From Temnopleurus reevesii (taxonomy: Eukaryota; Echinodermata; Echinoidea; Temnopleuroida; Temnopleuridae), in contig BQKZ01002862.1 of the NCBI GenBank assembly GCA_036244855.1, positions 21,884 through 65,838 of the forward strand: a stretch of 43,955 nucleotides of DNA. The letters are read 5' to 3'. Positions 1 through 11,900 of this stretch are shown here, piece after piece. Positions within the stretch are counted from its first letter, which is position 1, and each line of letters begins with the position of its first letter. The notes under the pieces are model-generated. The model ran no database searches. It was not told the DNA's origin and saw only the letters and a program-made list of their open reading frames with translations. The position numbers were made by a program, and so were the translations under genes.

Positions 1-140
1 GGGGTCAAAGGTGGCAGTGCCCAGAATTTGTAAAATGTTTTTGATTTCTTATGGCATGGAACAAGCCGTACATATCTTTCTGATTGCGTGATGGCGGAGG
101 CATAAATTTTGACCGTGCGCGGTCGAGGATTCATCTAGTT
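1..140. repeat. Dispersed repeat, copy 1 (cut by window edge)
   Basis: The first 140 bases match 17820-17960 in the same orientation, with three substitutions that I can count. The copy at 17.8 kb continues further left, so this one is truncated by the window start. It has no coding potential that I recognise. It is a dispersed repeat family of unknown class. Confidence 0.85.
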
Positions 141-3100
141 TCCTTGTCATTTTGCTTAAATATGATTCAAATTCTGCTAGGATTGAAACCTCACACTGTT
201 CTTTGACTTCATTTAACTCAACAGCTCTCTTTTATCAGATATTCAGTAATTCTCTTATTTAGTTTGACAATTTATACATTTCAATGGATCTAAAATCAGT
301 CATTCCATCAAACAACAATGTGTTGATTTCGTCAAGTAGAAATAATATCAAAATTATATGTCTGCAATAATTGTGATAGGCTGGCTTACTGTTGATACAT
401 TTGTTGCATATTTCATGCGTGCTCTATGCACAAAGGTTCTCTCGAAGCTTGCCTGACATTGCAACAAGTTATGACAACGTGTTGTATTAAGTTCAAATTG
501 TGACAAACGTGTTAATAAGGAATGCCATGTGGCCATCAAATCAGTAGTAAACTGGCATTTATGATCCTTGAGTATGTATGTACATGTAGGTAATAAACAA
601 ATCACATCAGAAAATAGGCTTTGTTGGGGTGACAAATAAATCTGGTCGTACATGTGCATACATGTGACAAGTATGTTACCTACTATGTCGGCTAACGTAT
701 TTTGAATGAAATTAAAATGGCTATAACTCGCCAGGTAATGTGCAGCATGGTCTGATGAAGGCTAGCAGTATTCAGCAGATGAAACATCATGTACTGTCTA
801 GATGTACACTTTACATCGTGAGACACCTCAAATTAGATTTCTTCTATTGCAACATGTATTCTTCACCATGATAAAATCTTTTCCTCCAATACTCAATATT
901 TGCTTTAAAAGTGCTCTTAAATAGGATATTGGATGACCAATCAGTTTTTTTTTTCAGGAGGCCTGTATGATAAAACAAGTGTGTTATCAATCACAAACTT
1001 TTTAGCACATGATTTCCTATAGACTTGCAATTGATATCAATGGTACGCTTGATTGGCAATTTTTATGTTACGGGGCCCTGCCGTCCTCATTTAGCTTTTT
1101 TTTTACCCCTTTTTGCCATCACCGAGCATGGTAAGTGGCCTCCATTCCAGGATTTTTTCTTTTACACTACAATTCTTGGCCGCAGCTCTGCCCCAGTTCT
1201 CTAAATTATACTACCTACAGTACAGTGTACATGTACATGTGGTATCCATGCATGCCGCTCTACTTGTCAAAAAAAAAAAGATTATAATAATAGAATAAAT
1301 TCAATGGAGTGATTATTATTTGGGGAATCTTTAAAACACTTGGCCTAAGAATCAAGAAAGTGACTTTGTACCACAGCATAAAAAAATGTTGGGAAAAGAG
1401 TGATGGAATTGCCTGAAATTTGTATTATGCACCTCATTTGCATAAGTTGCCACAGACTGGGCCCAAGTTTCCTTTTACACTGGTTGTACCTCAGGTCACG
1501 GCCTGGCAGTGACCTGGCCAATTTTTCTATTAGCCGCAAGTTTGGGAGGAATGTAAAAGGGGGTTTTGTCACCGTTCCCTTTTACGTACTGTTTTGAGGA
1601 TGTTGTACAAGTAGAGGAACAGTTATTACATCCCATCTTTTAACATGCAACCTGCCTGTAATTAAAATTAATCCTGCTTGATGAGTCAATGGGTTTATTA
1701 GTCACACCGCACCAGCCATTCAATTCTGATGTGTGCAAGCTGCTAAAAATGAATTGGGAGCCTGTCTTAAAATTAGATTGATTTAGTTTTACATTCCCAG
1801 AATATTTCCAAACAATAATATGAATACAAATGATCAGGGAGGGAGGGGTAAATTTGGCAAGAGGGGAATATTATTGGATTTTTGAAGATATAATATAAGA
1901 AAAAAATTACTGAAGTTCACGTCTGTTTATATGTATGCAACAATCCCTTTAAAATGTGGAACATATTTGCTGATGATAAGAAGAAAATTAATCCCTTGTT
2001 TTTGTGTTCATCAATTGAATTCCAAATTGTTGAAATGATTACTTCCAAACATGTCAGAAAATTATTAAATTCATACTGTTTAGCCTTGGCTTTAAAGTGT
2101 GCATGCATCGGACATGAACTTGACGTAATCCAAGAAGAACTTTCTCTCAATTCATCCAAGGAGACCATCTATCACCAAGCCAGTTGGCACACAATGATCC
2201 TTCAGCTCATCATCAGGCCGACAGGTGACCATGGCAACCATTCATAATATCACAACAATAATACCAGATGGTTGGCCTAGGAGTGAGCTTCGGTGATCCA
2301 TCTCTAATGGCCCTTTTGGCTTGGTTGTGCTCTCTGTGCATTATGTATAGTGGGTTTCCAAACTTGTAATGGCTTCCACTATGCATGTTTAATAGTAGAA
2401 TGCCAGTCAGAATTCTTAGCTCTGTCCCTGTTTTCACAACATATGCTCAGAAATGTAATGCACAGTACTTATGCAGATATGATCCAATGATCCCATTTTT
2501 GTGATTGGATTGTTCTAAGCTTTACATGTAAGCAATATATATTGGGTTGCACTGTATTTAATTTATTTTTAGTATGTAATTTATGACTTTGACAATGTAT
2601 TTAACTGCAAGCACATCTTTAGACGTTGCAGTACACAATTTTGAAATGCAAAGTAATGATTAAAGAATCATCGCAAATCATGCATCTATATTTCCATGAA
2701 TAATTCCAATAATGTTTCATTAGACTTTTAGAGAGAGATAAACCTTGAAGCGGACAAGGTCCCTGTTTACCTCGAAGTGAAATTAGCCTCCCTGCCACCA
2801 GGTAATCTTAGGGATCAGACAGCAAGGATTATACAGTGTAGGCCTACATAGTGATTGTTATATTCCTTGCAAAGGCCTTGGGAAGATGTGCCTTTCCCCC
2901 AGACAATGGTCCGAGTCTTTATTGTGATCCCAGGATTATTCACAATCACAAATGATGCGTGCTATTTTGAATAGATCATTGATCTCAAATGGCAAGGAGT
3001 TATTGCTGTACATGTACATGTCCTTTCATTGAAATGTTTTCCTTGTCTTGTTTCTATCAGCTATTATTAGACAATGGTTGTAACCTCTCGCTTGATATAT

Positions 3101-5799
3101 TTGTGATCCTACATGTAAGACTACTTTATGATATAAGAAACAAAACATGCATGCCATTTTGATATAAAGTAAGTGTTCACACATGGAAATACATGTGTCT
3201 TTCCAAGCATTTTGTTATTGTTTTTTTTCTTCATATAAGTTTACTTTAACACCAATTTGAGGAGAGAGTTATTTTCATATTTTATCTTTGATATTATTGT
3301 CTTATTTCTCTTCATAATACATGTATGGTGACTATTTTGAGGGGGGGGGGCCTTGACTTACATGTACATGTATGTTACAGAGAAACCATGTAGTCTATAA
3401 TCTTCAGTATTGTAAGTCACACCTTTTGCACCACTTCACTAATCACTTGTATGTCTTGGATATATATTTAGACGGCTGTTTGTGGTATATATGGTAACAC
3501 GCTTTGTGGCAAACAATCTAGAATATAAATCAAACAAGAAATGGCTTCGGTCATTGTTTGCTGCATGGCTGAAGCCGGCCTCATAGTCTCTCTGTGCATT
3601 GTCGGGTTTTAGTGGGGATGACTGTAAAGTGCTATATATAGTTCGAAATATCTATGAGTATTGTAGTGATCATATAAAGCAGATGAGTAGTATGAAATCA
3701 TGCCAGATACATGTATTCAGTATTAAAGGTACATGTATGAACAATACAGGCACAGGTACAATTACATGTAGTTTAAAATTGGTTTTGGGCACATATAGGC
3801 CTACATGTAGCAGCTTTGACTATCCCCTCCTACAATTTTGTTTAAAATGATAATTGTAATTTATATGTTGGCGGCATTGATACACCACAAAATTTATTTA
3901 ATTTCAAAATATTATTAACTTCATTTTATATAGCATTCCTACATGTACATTGAATGTAAATGTATGTACATGTACATGTATGCATCTCATCAAGAAGCTC
4001 ATATTTATACTGATAGGCCTAAATGTACTTGTAAGTAGGCCTACAGCACATTTTATATAATATGCTGTACATCTGGTACAGCATGCTTTTGTGAATAAGG
4101 TGATATATGCATGCTCGAAATTATAACTGCTACGAGACCAGGAATGTTAGAGACCTTGATCTTGGCTGCAAAATATTAATTCAGTTCAGTTTGTCAATTA
4201 CACACGAGTGAGCACAATCAACACAGATAGTCACTCATCACTAGTGTGTTGTCATAACCAGACAGAGCCTGTGTGTCTGTGGTGTGAGCGGCTGAATGGA
4301 ACACTGGCTCATTACTACTTGTTTACCATGGTTACTAGGGATATGTTTATTCATCCCCATGGCAACCATATGTAAACTGGGAAGGTTGTGCCATTTATTG
4401 ACTATGAAAGCATTATTCCAGGTCTGTTTGACTAAGTGTTAATGGACCATAAAGACCTCTTTGATTTGTCTTTTTCTCATAAGGAATGTATTTGCACTCG
4501 TATTTAAATGATGAGAAAAAACTCGGATTCATGCACAAATATGAATGTGTGTACAGAGTTGTATTGTTTAAGTGAACTGTGCTTCATGACAATGTACATT
4601 GTAATGTCAATGCACTTTTGTCTGAAAACAAGCACACACATACAGTTTATTTATTATGAATACATGTACATGAGAGAAAATATAATAATCTTGCATGCAT
4701 ACTCGTATGCTATATTTTAATTTGAATCATTGCTCTTTGTGCCATCATCTTTTATTGCATGTTCCCAATTAATTAAAGCGATGTCAGATGATGGCAATGA
4801 CGTCAGTATGCAATGAATTATAGCTCATGGAAATACATGTACATGTTTGATGAGCTTCAAAGGACAAGCTGAATAGTATCCCTTGTGCTGTATTGATCCT
4901 TGGCTTGCATGTGTGCCCTGAAGGGCTTTATTGAACTGTGTGTCATATATGATGAATAGGAATTGTTCTATAGTATTAATTTATTGCCTCCTGCACATGA
5001 AACATGCAACTGAGCGGCTGTCAAAGACCTGTCTGTTAGAACACAACAAACCCATCAAATGCTAATGAATGTAGGCCCTAAATGATGTCTTGTTCACTAG
5101 CCATACAGCTAGTGAATTTTGATACTGATGTACAAAGTTCTTTGTAGACATGTACAGAGCTTTGTATTAAAGTGCCAAACAGAAGCTAAATTTATATTGA
5201 AGTCTGAAACTGAGCAATTGAAAAAAGGGACAAGATGATTAAGTTCAAGGCTTATTTCATCAATTAATTATGAGAATTACTAGTATTATAAATCTATCAC
5301 TGCCATGCCAGGGGCCTGTAATATAAAATAGATACGATAAATTAGAAAATTAATTGAATCTTTAGGGTACATGTTTTGCCATAGACGTATGATAAATATT
5401 TCTCATAAGTTTGAGTGCGTCTTTTATGTTACAGGCCCATAAATTTTTACAACATTGAAATATATTGTCCATACAGGTTTATACTTCTTTTTACCACTAG
5501 GAAAATCACCAGTCATTACATGTAAGTAGTTATTCCCCAAATTAAAAAAAGAACATCCAGGGCAGTGTTTCACCAAGTTATGAAAGACTTTAAGAACAAA
5601 TTTATGCAAGACTGGTATTAGTTCTCGTGTTGAATGATCGAGAATCTTATGCATATTACACTCATTAACATGTTGTACTCCAGTCTTTCTTAAAGTTGTG
5701 CATAACTTTAAGAATATTTTGGTGAAACACAACCCAGTAGTCTGTCTGCAAAAATTTTGTTAAAATTTGTTTTGTTTATTTTCAATTTTTATTCCATAG
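141..5799. other. Non-coding: upstream flank or first intron of the PPM1-type gene
   Basis: No convincing exon is visible. The short open frames here show no family similarity. The segment has many ACATGTACATGT-type palindromes (for example near 1226, 3009, 3359, 3964 and 4836), several TAGGCCTA octamers (2841, 3796, 4036) and one full CRE-like TGACGTCA at 4798-4805. The exon at 5800 begins with the last base of a split codon, so at least one coding exon lies upstream. It is either outside the window or too short to recognise here. Confidence 0.6.
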
Positions 5800-5909
5800 T
5801 AACTGTCCTCCTGTGTATGCTGCAGCCATCGCCAAGGCAACGGTAGAAGCAATAGCATCATCAGACATCTCCAGCTATGAGCAAGAGAGAGACGAGGATG
5901 AATTGAAAT
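5800..5909 (+). CDS. PPM1E: PPM1E-like exon (first visible)
   Basis: A pyrimidine-rich tract ending ATTCCATAG precedes T|AAC TGT CCT. The exon encodes [18 protein letters not shown] and continues with an acidic stretch, typical of the region just before the PPM1E/F catalytic core. I chose the donor after AAAT (GTAGGT) because it leaves one base, which combines with the two-base start of the next exon. The more obvious GTATTT four bases on does not match that phase. Entry phase shows a missing upstream coding exon. Confidence 0.82.
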
Positions 5910-8900
5910 GTAGGTATTTGTCAAGTAGAATCATATTTTTTCTCCAGGAAAAGATGTAAAAGGATTTGCAAAAATTAGATTAGAGGCCTGGAAGAATTTC
6001 TTGTCTTGATGTTTATTCTGTTCAGACAGAAAACTTCACTGCAAGCATCCAATATGGAGTTAACATTCCCCCTCTTTTTTTTTTTTTTTTTGCTTTTGCT
6101 ATTACCATGAAAGCCATTCCTGATTCAATAATACAGGTATCTAATTAGATTACTGATTACCTATTGGCCAGTGCATGATTAATCAAGTGCTAAGTACTGA
6201 GCTATGCATCAATTTTATATTGGGATCAATGCATAGTGCAAGCACTCATTCATAAAGTTCTGCGAGTTACCTTTACATAAATAGAGATACAGGTAGCATG
6301 AGAGGGAGATTGTTTTGGATGGGTTTTGGAAAATCAGTACAGTCAAACCTGTCTACAGAGGCCACCACAAGGGAAACAGAAAAAGTGGTCACTGTAGACA
6401 GGTGGCCACCATAGACAGGTTCTATAACATGCATTTTAACCTGGAGGGAATCAATTTAAGTGGCCACTATAGACAGGTGGTCACTATAGACAGTGGCCAC
6501 TATAGACAGGTTTGACTGTATATTGGGGTTGGTTTATATTTTTTCTGGCATACATAGATTTTTGTGATGCATTATTTAATCATTTTCCATCTGTACAGCT
6601 ATATCAGTTCAATTCATGTCTGATGTGAGATATCAAAACAAAATTTACAGTATTGGCTCGCGGTTGAATCTGCACTCCATCCAGTAAATGGTTTGCATCC
6701 GCCACATGATACCGGCCAAGGAAATGATTATGTTTCACTAAACTTCATCATATAATCCCTGTAGCAATTATTAGTTTAATGCCTGGATATATCACTGTGT
6801 GTATTCTCACTTACATTTAGGATGAGGGTTCTCCGCTTCCATTTATTTGTATACTGTTGCTATGGCAACTTGCTGTTGGCGCAATAACAAACGGGCCGCC
6901 TTATATTGATATTTGAGTGGAATCCAGGAACAAATAGTCATTAGGGAGTGTTGCTAGCCATTCTCAAATTGGTTTCAAAACTTGACAATAGATATTCCAT
7001 CCGTAGCTGGTATTCCCTGTTGAGGTTCTGTGGGAGTTGAGACATTGATTGACACATGTTTCCATTTATAATTTTTTGGCAATGTTAATATGAAAGCCTC
7101 AAATGATGTGCAAACATTGATTCTTATTCTTTGCTTGCACGAGTGCACCAGTAGAATGCTTTTGTAAATGGGTGATTACCCTGATGTTTTGATAAACACT
7201 GAATATTATGCAGACATGTATGGCATGTAATAAACTATATGTCCATGAACTCTACTGTAGAATAGAGATAAATGTTTGAGGATTGAATAACACTTTGCTA
7301 CATATGCATGGGTAAAAGGATTTATTGTCGGTACAGTGACTGCACAAAAATATCATTCATTTAAACTGGCATTAATCTGTAATGTGTACCACCAGAATTG
7401 TAATTCTCAAAATCTAATGTTTTGACTGATTTTGAACAAGAAAGAAAGTAATTTACTTAAGTGTGTGTCAAATAAAGTGTGATGGGGATTTTTTGATAAA
7501 AAGTTGTCTCATATTGCTGATAGAGCACGTGCGAGGCTTTATCAAACTGGGTCCTGAGGATGCTCACCGTGCGTTCCCTGGAAATAAGTGTACTACAGAA
7601 AATATCACTACATCAATATCCAGGACTCCCACTCTCTCTTGAAAACCTACAAAATTAGTTCACTTTTTCCAAATATCCCTCAAATCATGGAAAATAAGTG
7701 AATCCATTTGACAAAGTTATCATAAAAGTTTGAAAATTAATCTGGAAAAAATGAGGGAAGTTTGTTCTCCTCAAATAGTGGGAACCCCGATATCATAAAG
7801 CACCAAATTTTATTAGCAATGGCAGATACACACTCTACACCTGTGAATTAATTCCCACTCTTTGTGTTAAGTCTGTAGAGTATTTACCCAGGGCAACTTC
7901 TAAATCATCTATACATCACCACCTTTCCCCATTTTCTAGTAATCGAGGCGAACGGATTTGCACGATTCGTATTCAGCACTGTGCATAGGATATGTGAAGA
8001 ATGGAACAAGACGATGCCCTCCATCACCATTGGTCCAGGTATACATCAGGTATCGTTACAGGCCGTCAGGAATACCAGGAGGAAAATGGAGGACAAACAT
8101 GTGGTCTTACAGGACATCAATACAATGTTCAAATCAAGATTAAAGGTATGTGATGCAAGTTTATCAAATCCTTATTCCATTATGCCAAATAAATAATTAT
8201 TTGTGTTGTATGCCCTTAACGGACCGACGTAAACTTTCTCTTTTTTTTAACTTATCACTCCTATTGAAAAGTCACAGCAAAATTTAGAAATCAACACATG
8301 GAATACAATCTGAACCGTAATTCTCAGATATTTGGTTTTAACTCCCTTCCAAATTTGATTTTCTTTCTTGAAAAATCCAACTAACCGATACTATTGTTCA
8401 AAAATAGCATTTTTTTTTTGGAGTTGGCTTTGTGAACTGTGAGGGAAGAACATTGATCTTGTATTTTCAAAGGATTTTTTTACTTCATAGTTCTATTGGA
8501 ATAATTTTTGTACTTCATTTTAGGATTGTGTTTTTGTTTTACAATATTCAGACCCAATGCACTTAAACCTGATAGCATGTTACTCATGTGTTGGTATGAT
8601 TTAAGCAAAAGTATAATATACTCTTTTATTTGGAATAGTGTGATGCCTTGTTTTGCAATCAATGTGTGAGGGATAGAGCAACGTCAATCCATCATAACCC
8701 AGCATCTGCCAAGACCACGATCAATTTGGGAAAAATAATTTCAATTTCAGGTGATAAAATTTGTATTTTTATCAATTATTTAATTCCATGCAGGAGCCCG
8801 ATGACAAACCACGTGCCTTCTACACTGTGTATGACGGGCATGGTAGTATAGACGCTTCATACTATGCTGCAGCTCACCTTCATCTTCACACCGTCAGTCA

Positions 8901-11900
8901 ACCAGATTTAATTCAGAGCCCGACTTAATACTATTATTCATCATTATTATTATTTGTTGCCCTATAGGAGCCTGATGACAAACCGCGTGCCTTCTATGCT
9001 GTGTATGATGGGCATGGTGGCATAGATGCCTCATACTATGCTGCAGCTCACCTTCATCTTCACACCGTTAGTCAACCAGACTTCATCCAGAGCCCAACCA
9101 ATGCATTGAAGAAAGCTTTCAATGAAACAGATGATGCATTCATTGAGAAAGCTGGAAGAGAGGTGAGTTACATTTTTTGTGCTGTATGAATTGTTCATTT
9201 GATAATTGGCCAATAGAAAATATATTGATTCTGCCAAACATATACCCATTTTCAATATTAAAGGGAACATTACTGTTCTCTCAGTGTATGGAGAAAAATA
9301 CAATGATGAAACTGTGAAAATTAGAGCAAAATCAGATAATCTATTAAAAATTTATGATTTTCAATGTTTTGATTTCCAACCCTCGTGGGCTTCTTAAATT
9401 GCCAACCTGCTGGCCAAAAATGGCTTCCAGCAAGCTCTATATTCACTGTGTACACAGAATTACACATTTTCTTCTTTTTCAAGAAAAGTAGACAAAACGT
9501 TACTTTTCTCTTTAAGTATGATGTGGTCATGTTGATACTGCATGCATTTTTGGATGAATCTTGTTGATTCCTTGTCTACTTTTTTTTCTAAAAGAATCAA
9601 AATGTGATTTTTTTTTTTGTGTGTGTGTACAAAGTGAATAGAGAGTTCTCCATGTTCTCAGCAGTGGTAGTAGAGCCGGACAACATGCATCTTACGTGGC
9701 TACGATGATGGATAATAAGTCTGTAATTTTCTGTTTCTTTCAGAGTCTTCGAAGTGGAAGCACTGGGGTAGCAGACTAGCAGTACACATGATAGTCTTAA
9801 AACTAGACACCATTCATCCAGCATGGTTCCCTGTCATTTTATATTTGTCCTTTTCTGTTTCTTTCAGGGTCTTCGAAGTGGAAGCACTGGGGTAGCAGTA
9901 GTCATAGAGCCAGACACCATACATCTTGCGTGGCTAGGAGATTCACAGGCTGTACTTATGAGAGATAATAAACCTGTTATTATTATGGACCCTCATAAAC
10001 CTGATCGAGAGGTAAGAACTGATGTGGTCATGTTTAATACCTGTAGCTTGAAGCTTGTTTTTCCAAGAAGAGAGGAACTATATCCTATAAATAAAAAAAA
10101 TAGACTAAAGTAACAAACACTAAATGCCTGGTAAATATTATATTTGCTTTACATTATTGCTTTATATTGTAGAATAAAAAGTATTATCATTTCATGAACA
10201 AATACCGGATAGATTATGCTGTAAAAGTAAAAGGGAAACATGGATTGAGAGTAAATGTTCAGGATTTCCATTTATTATTATGCAATCCATTGTCACACAA
10301 ATCCCCTGAAAGGCTCAAATGCACTGATATGTGAAAGTTAATTGATGGTAGATTTTCTTTTAGTATTGCAAGGACAGGTGAACATCCCAGTTCCAGTATG
10401 CAGCAAGTTCACTTTCATAAGGCAATTACACCCCATCTTGTATATTTATTTGTTTTCTTTGTTGTTGTTGGAAATGAGCACAGATCTTGATTACAAAAAT
10501 AAAAATTGAAATGATGAAGGAGAAAACGGAAAAAGATAGAAAAATGACCTCAAGGAGTTGCCAGGGTGTGGAAAACCAAATAATCATACATAGGTCGAAA
10601 GCCCTTTCAAATTCAGAAAGGCTTGTTATATGTATGATATTAGAAATATATCTCTTTTTATTAGTGAGAATGACAACGTTTGTCCTTTTAAACCCTGTTA
10701 CAGGATGAGAAGAGTAGAATAGAGGACCTAGGAGGCTGTGTTGTCTGGTTTGGTGCATGGAGAGTCAATGGAAGTCTAGCTGTATCAAGATCAATAGGTA
10801 ATTCACTTGCAGGGCCCTCTTATATGCCATTCTCAGACCGCCCAATCATTAGGAATATTGAGGAAAGAATATGAAGACTAATTTGAGAGAGTTTCAATGC
10901 TATTTCAGAAGAGTTTTCCTACTTTTCTTGATATTTCTACAACCTATACTATGTGGCAAACATAGTATCTTTCATCTTTTTCAGGAAATCATTCTTCTTT
11001 TTCCATCATATGGTTTCGGAGGCCTGCATACTATCTAAACTTAAATTTTCATTGGGGTTTTATTTTCGCTAATTTCAGGAACATGAATTTGCTAAAATTT
11101 TCACTCATTAGAATGCCGATAGACATGTGAACAATGAATTTTTCATTGCCTGAAAATAACAAACAGCCAATCAATGAATTTGCTCAAATTTTGTTTACAT
11201 ATGGTGCCTTCCAAATGAATCTATTCATGTCAGAAAGTCTTCACTATTGAATAACCACATACAATTTTCATGTTGATGAAATCAATAAAGTGTTGAATGG
11301 TAAAAATACTGGTTAGTTCAATATTTCCTAGATTAGGCACACTTCTCCTGTCATTGCCCCCTGTTGTCAAAGTAAGATAATATTTGTATAAATGCTTTAC
11401 ACCTATCTGTTGATGGGGCAATTGACCTAGACCTATATCCAGGCATGCGGTCACTCTTATCAGATAACATGCTTAGAGATGGACTTTGGACAGTTACTGG
11501 AATAGGATGGGACTGTCACTGGTGTAGAGTTGGTCTACCTGTACTATAAACTAGCCTTGGTTCAGGATTGCATACATGTATATTTGAGTATTTTATGCTC
11601 ATGATATGTGTATGTATTAAGCAGGTAATGATAGGTAGAATCTGATGTTTGCGCATTTTTCTTCATTCAAAGTGAAAAAGAATATGGTATGCAATAGTGC
11701 CTCAAGCTATTTGTATGTTAGGAATGTATAGGTTACCTATACTACACCTGGTGATAATGCTGCAGCATATAATAAAGCTAAATTGATAATGTCATGAATT
11801 TTTCATTGATGTCATGCTTCAATTTTACATTTTCATGAAAATAAATGATACCAGTCGGATGATATCATGACGCACATCTTAACACCCTTTGCAATGTAAT

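Larger units (their letters stand above)
9163..9867 (+). other. Intron of PPM1E-like gene with two decayed exon-4 fragments
   Basis: The first part is AT-rich, with T and GT runs near 9610. The last 210 bases hold degraded copies of the following exon, listed at 9657-9719 and 9727-9826. Confidence 0.75.

Noticed and set aside
1954..2247. 97-codon open frame as a possible N-terminal exon of the phosphatase
   Set aside because: There is no similarity to PPM1 N-termini and no donor with the phase needed for the exon at 5800.
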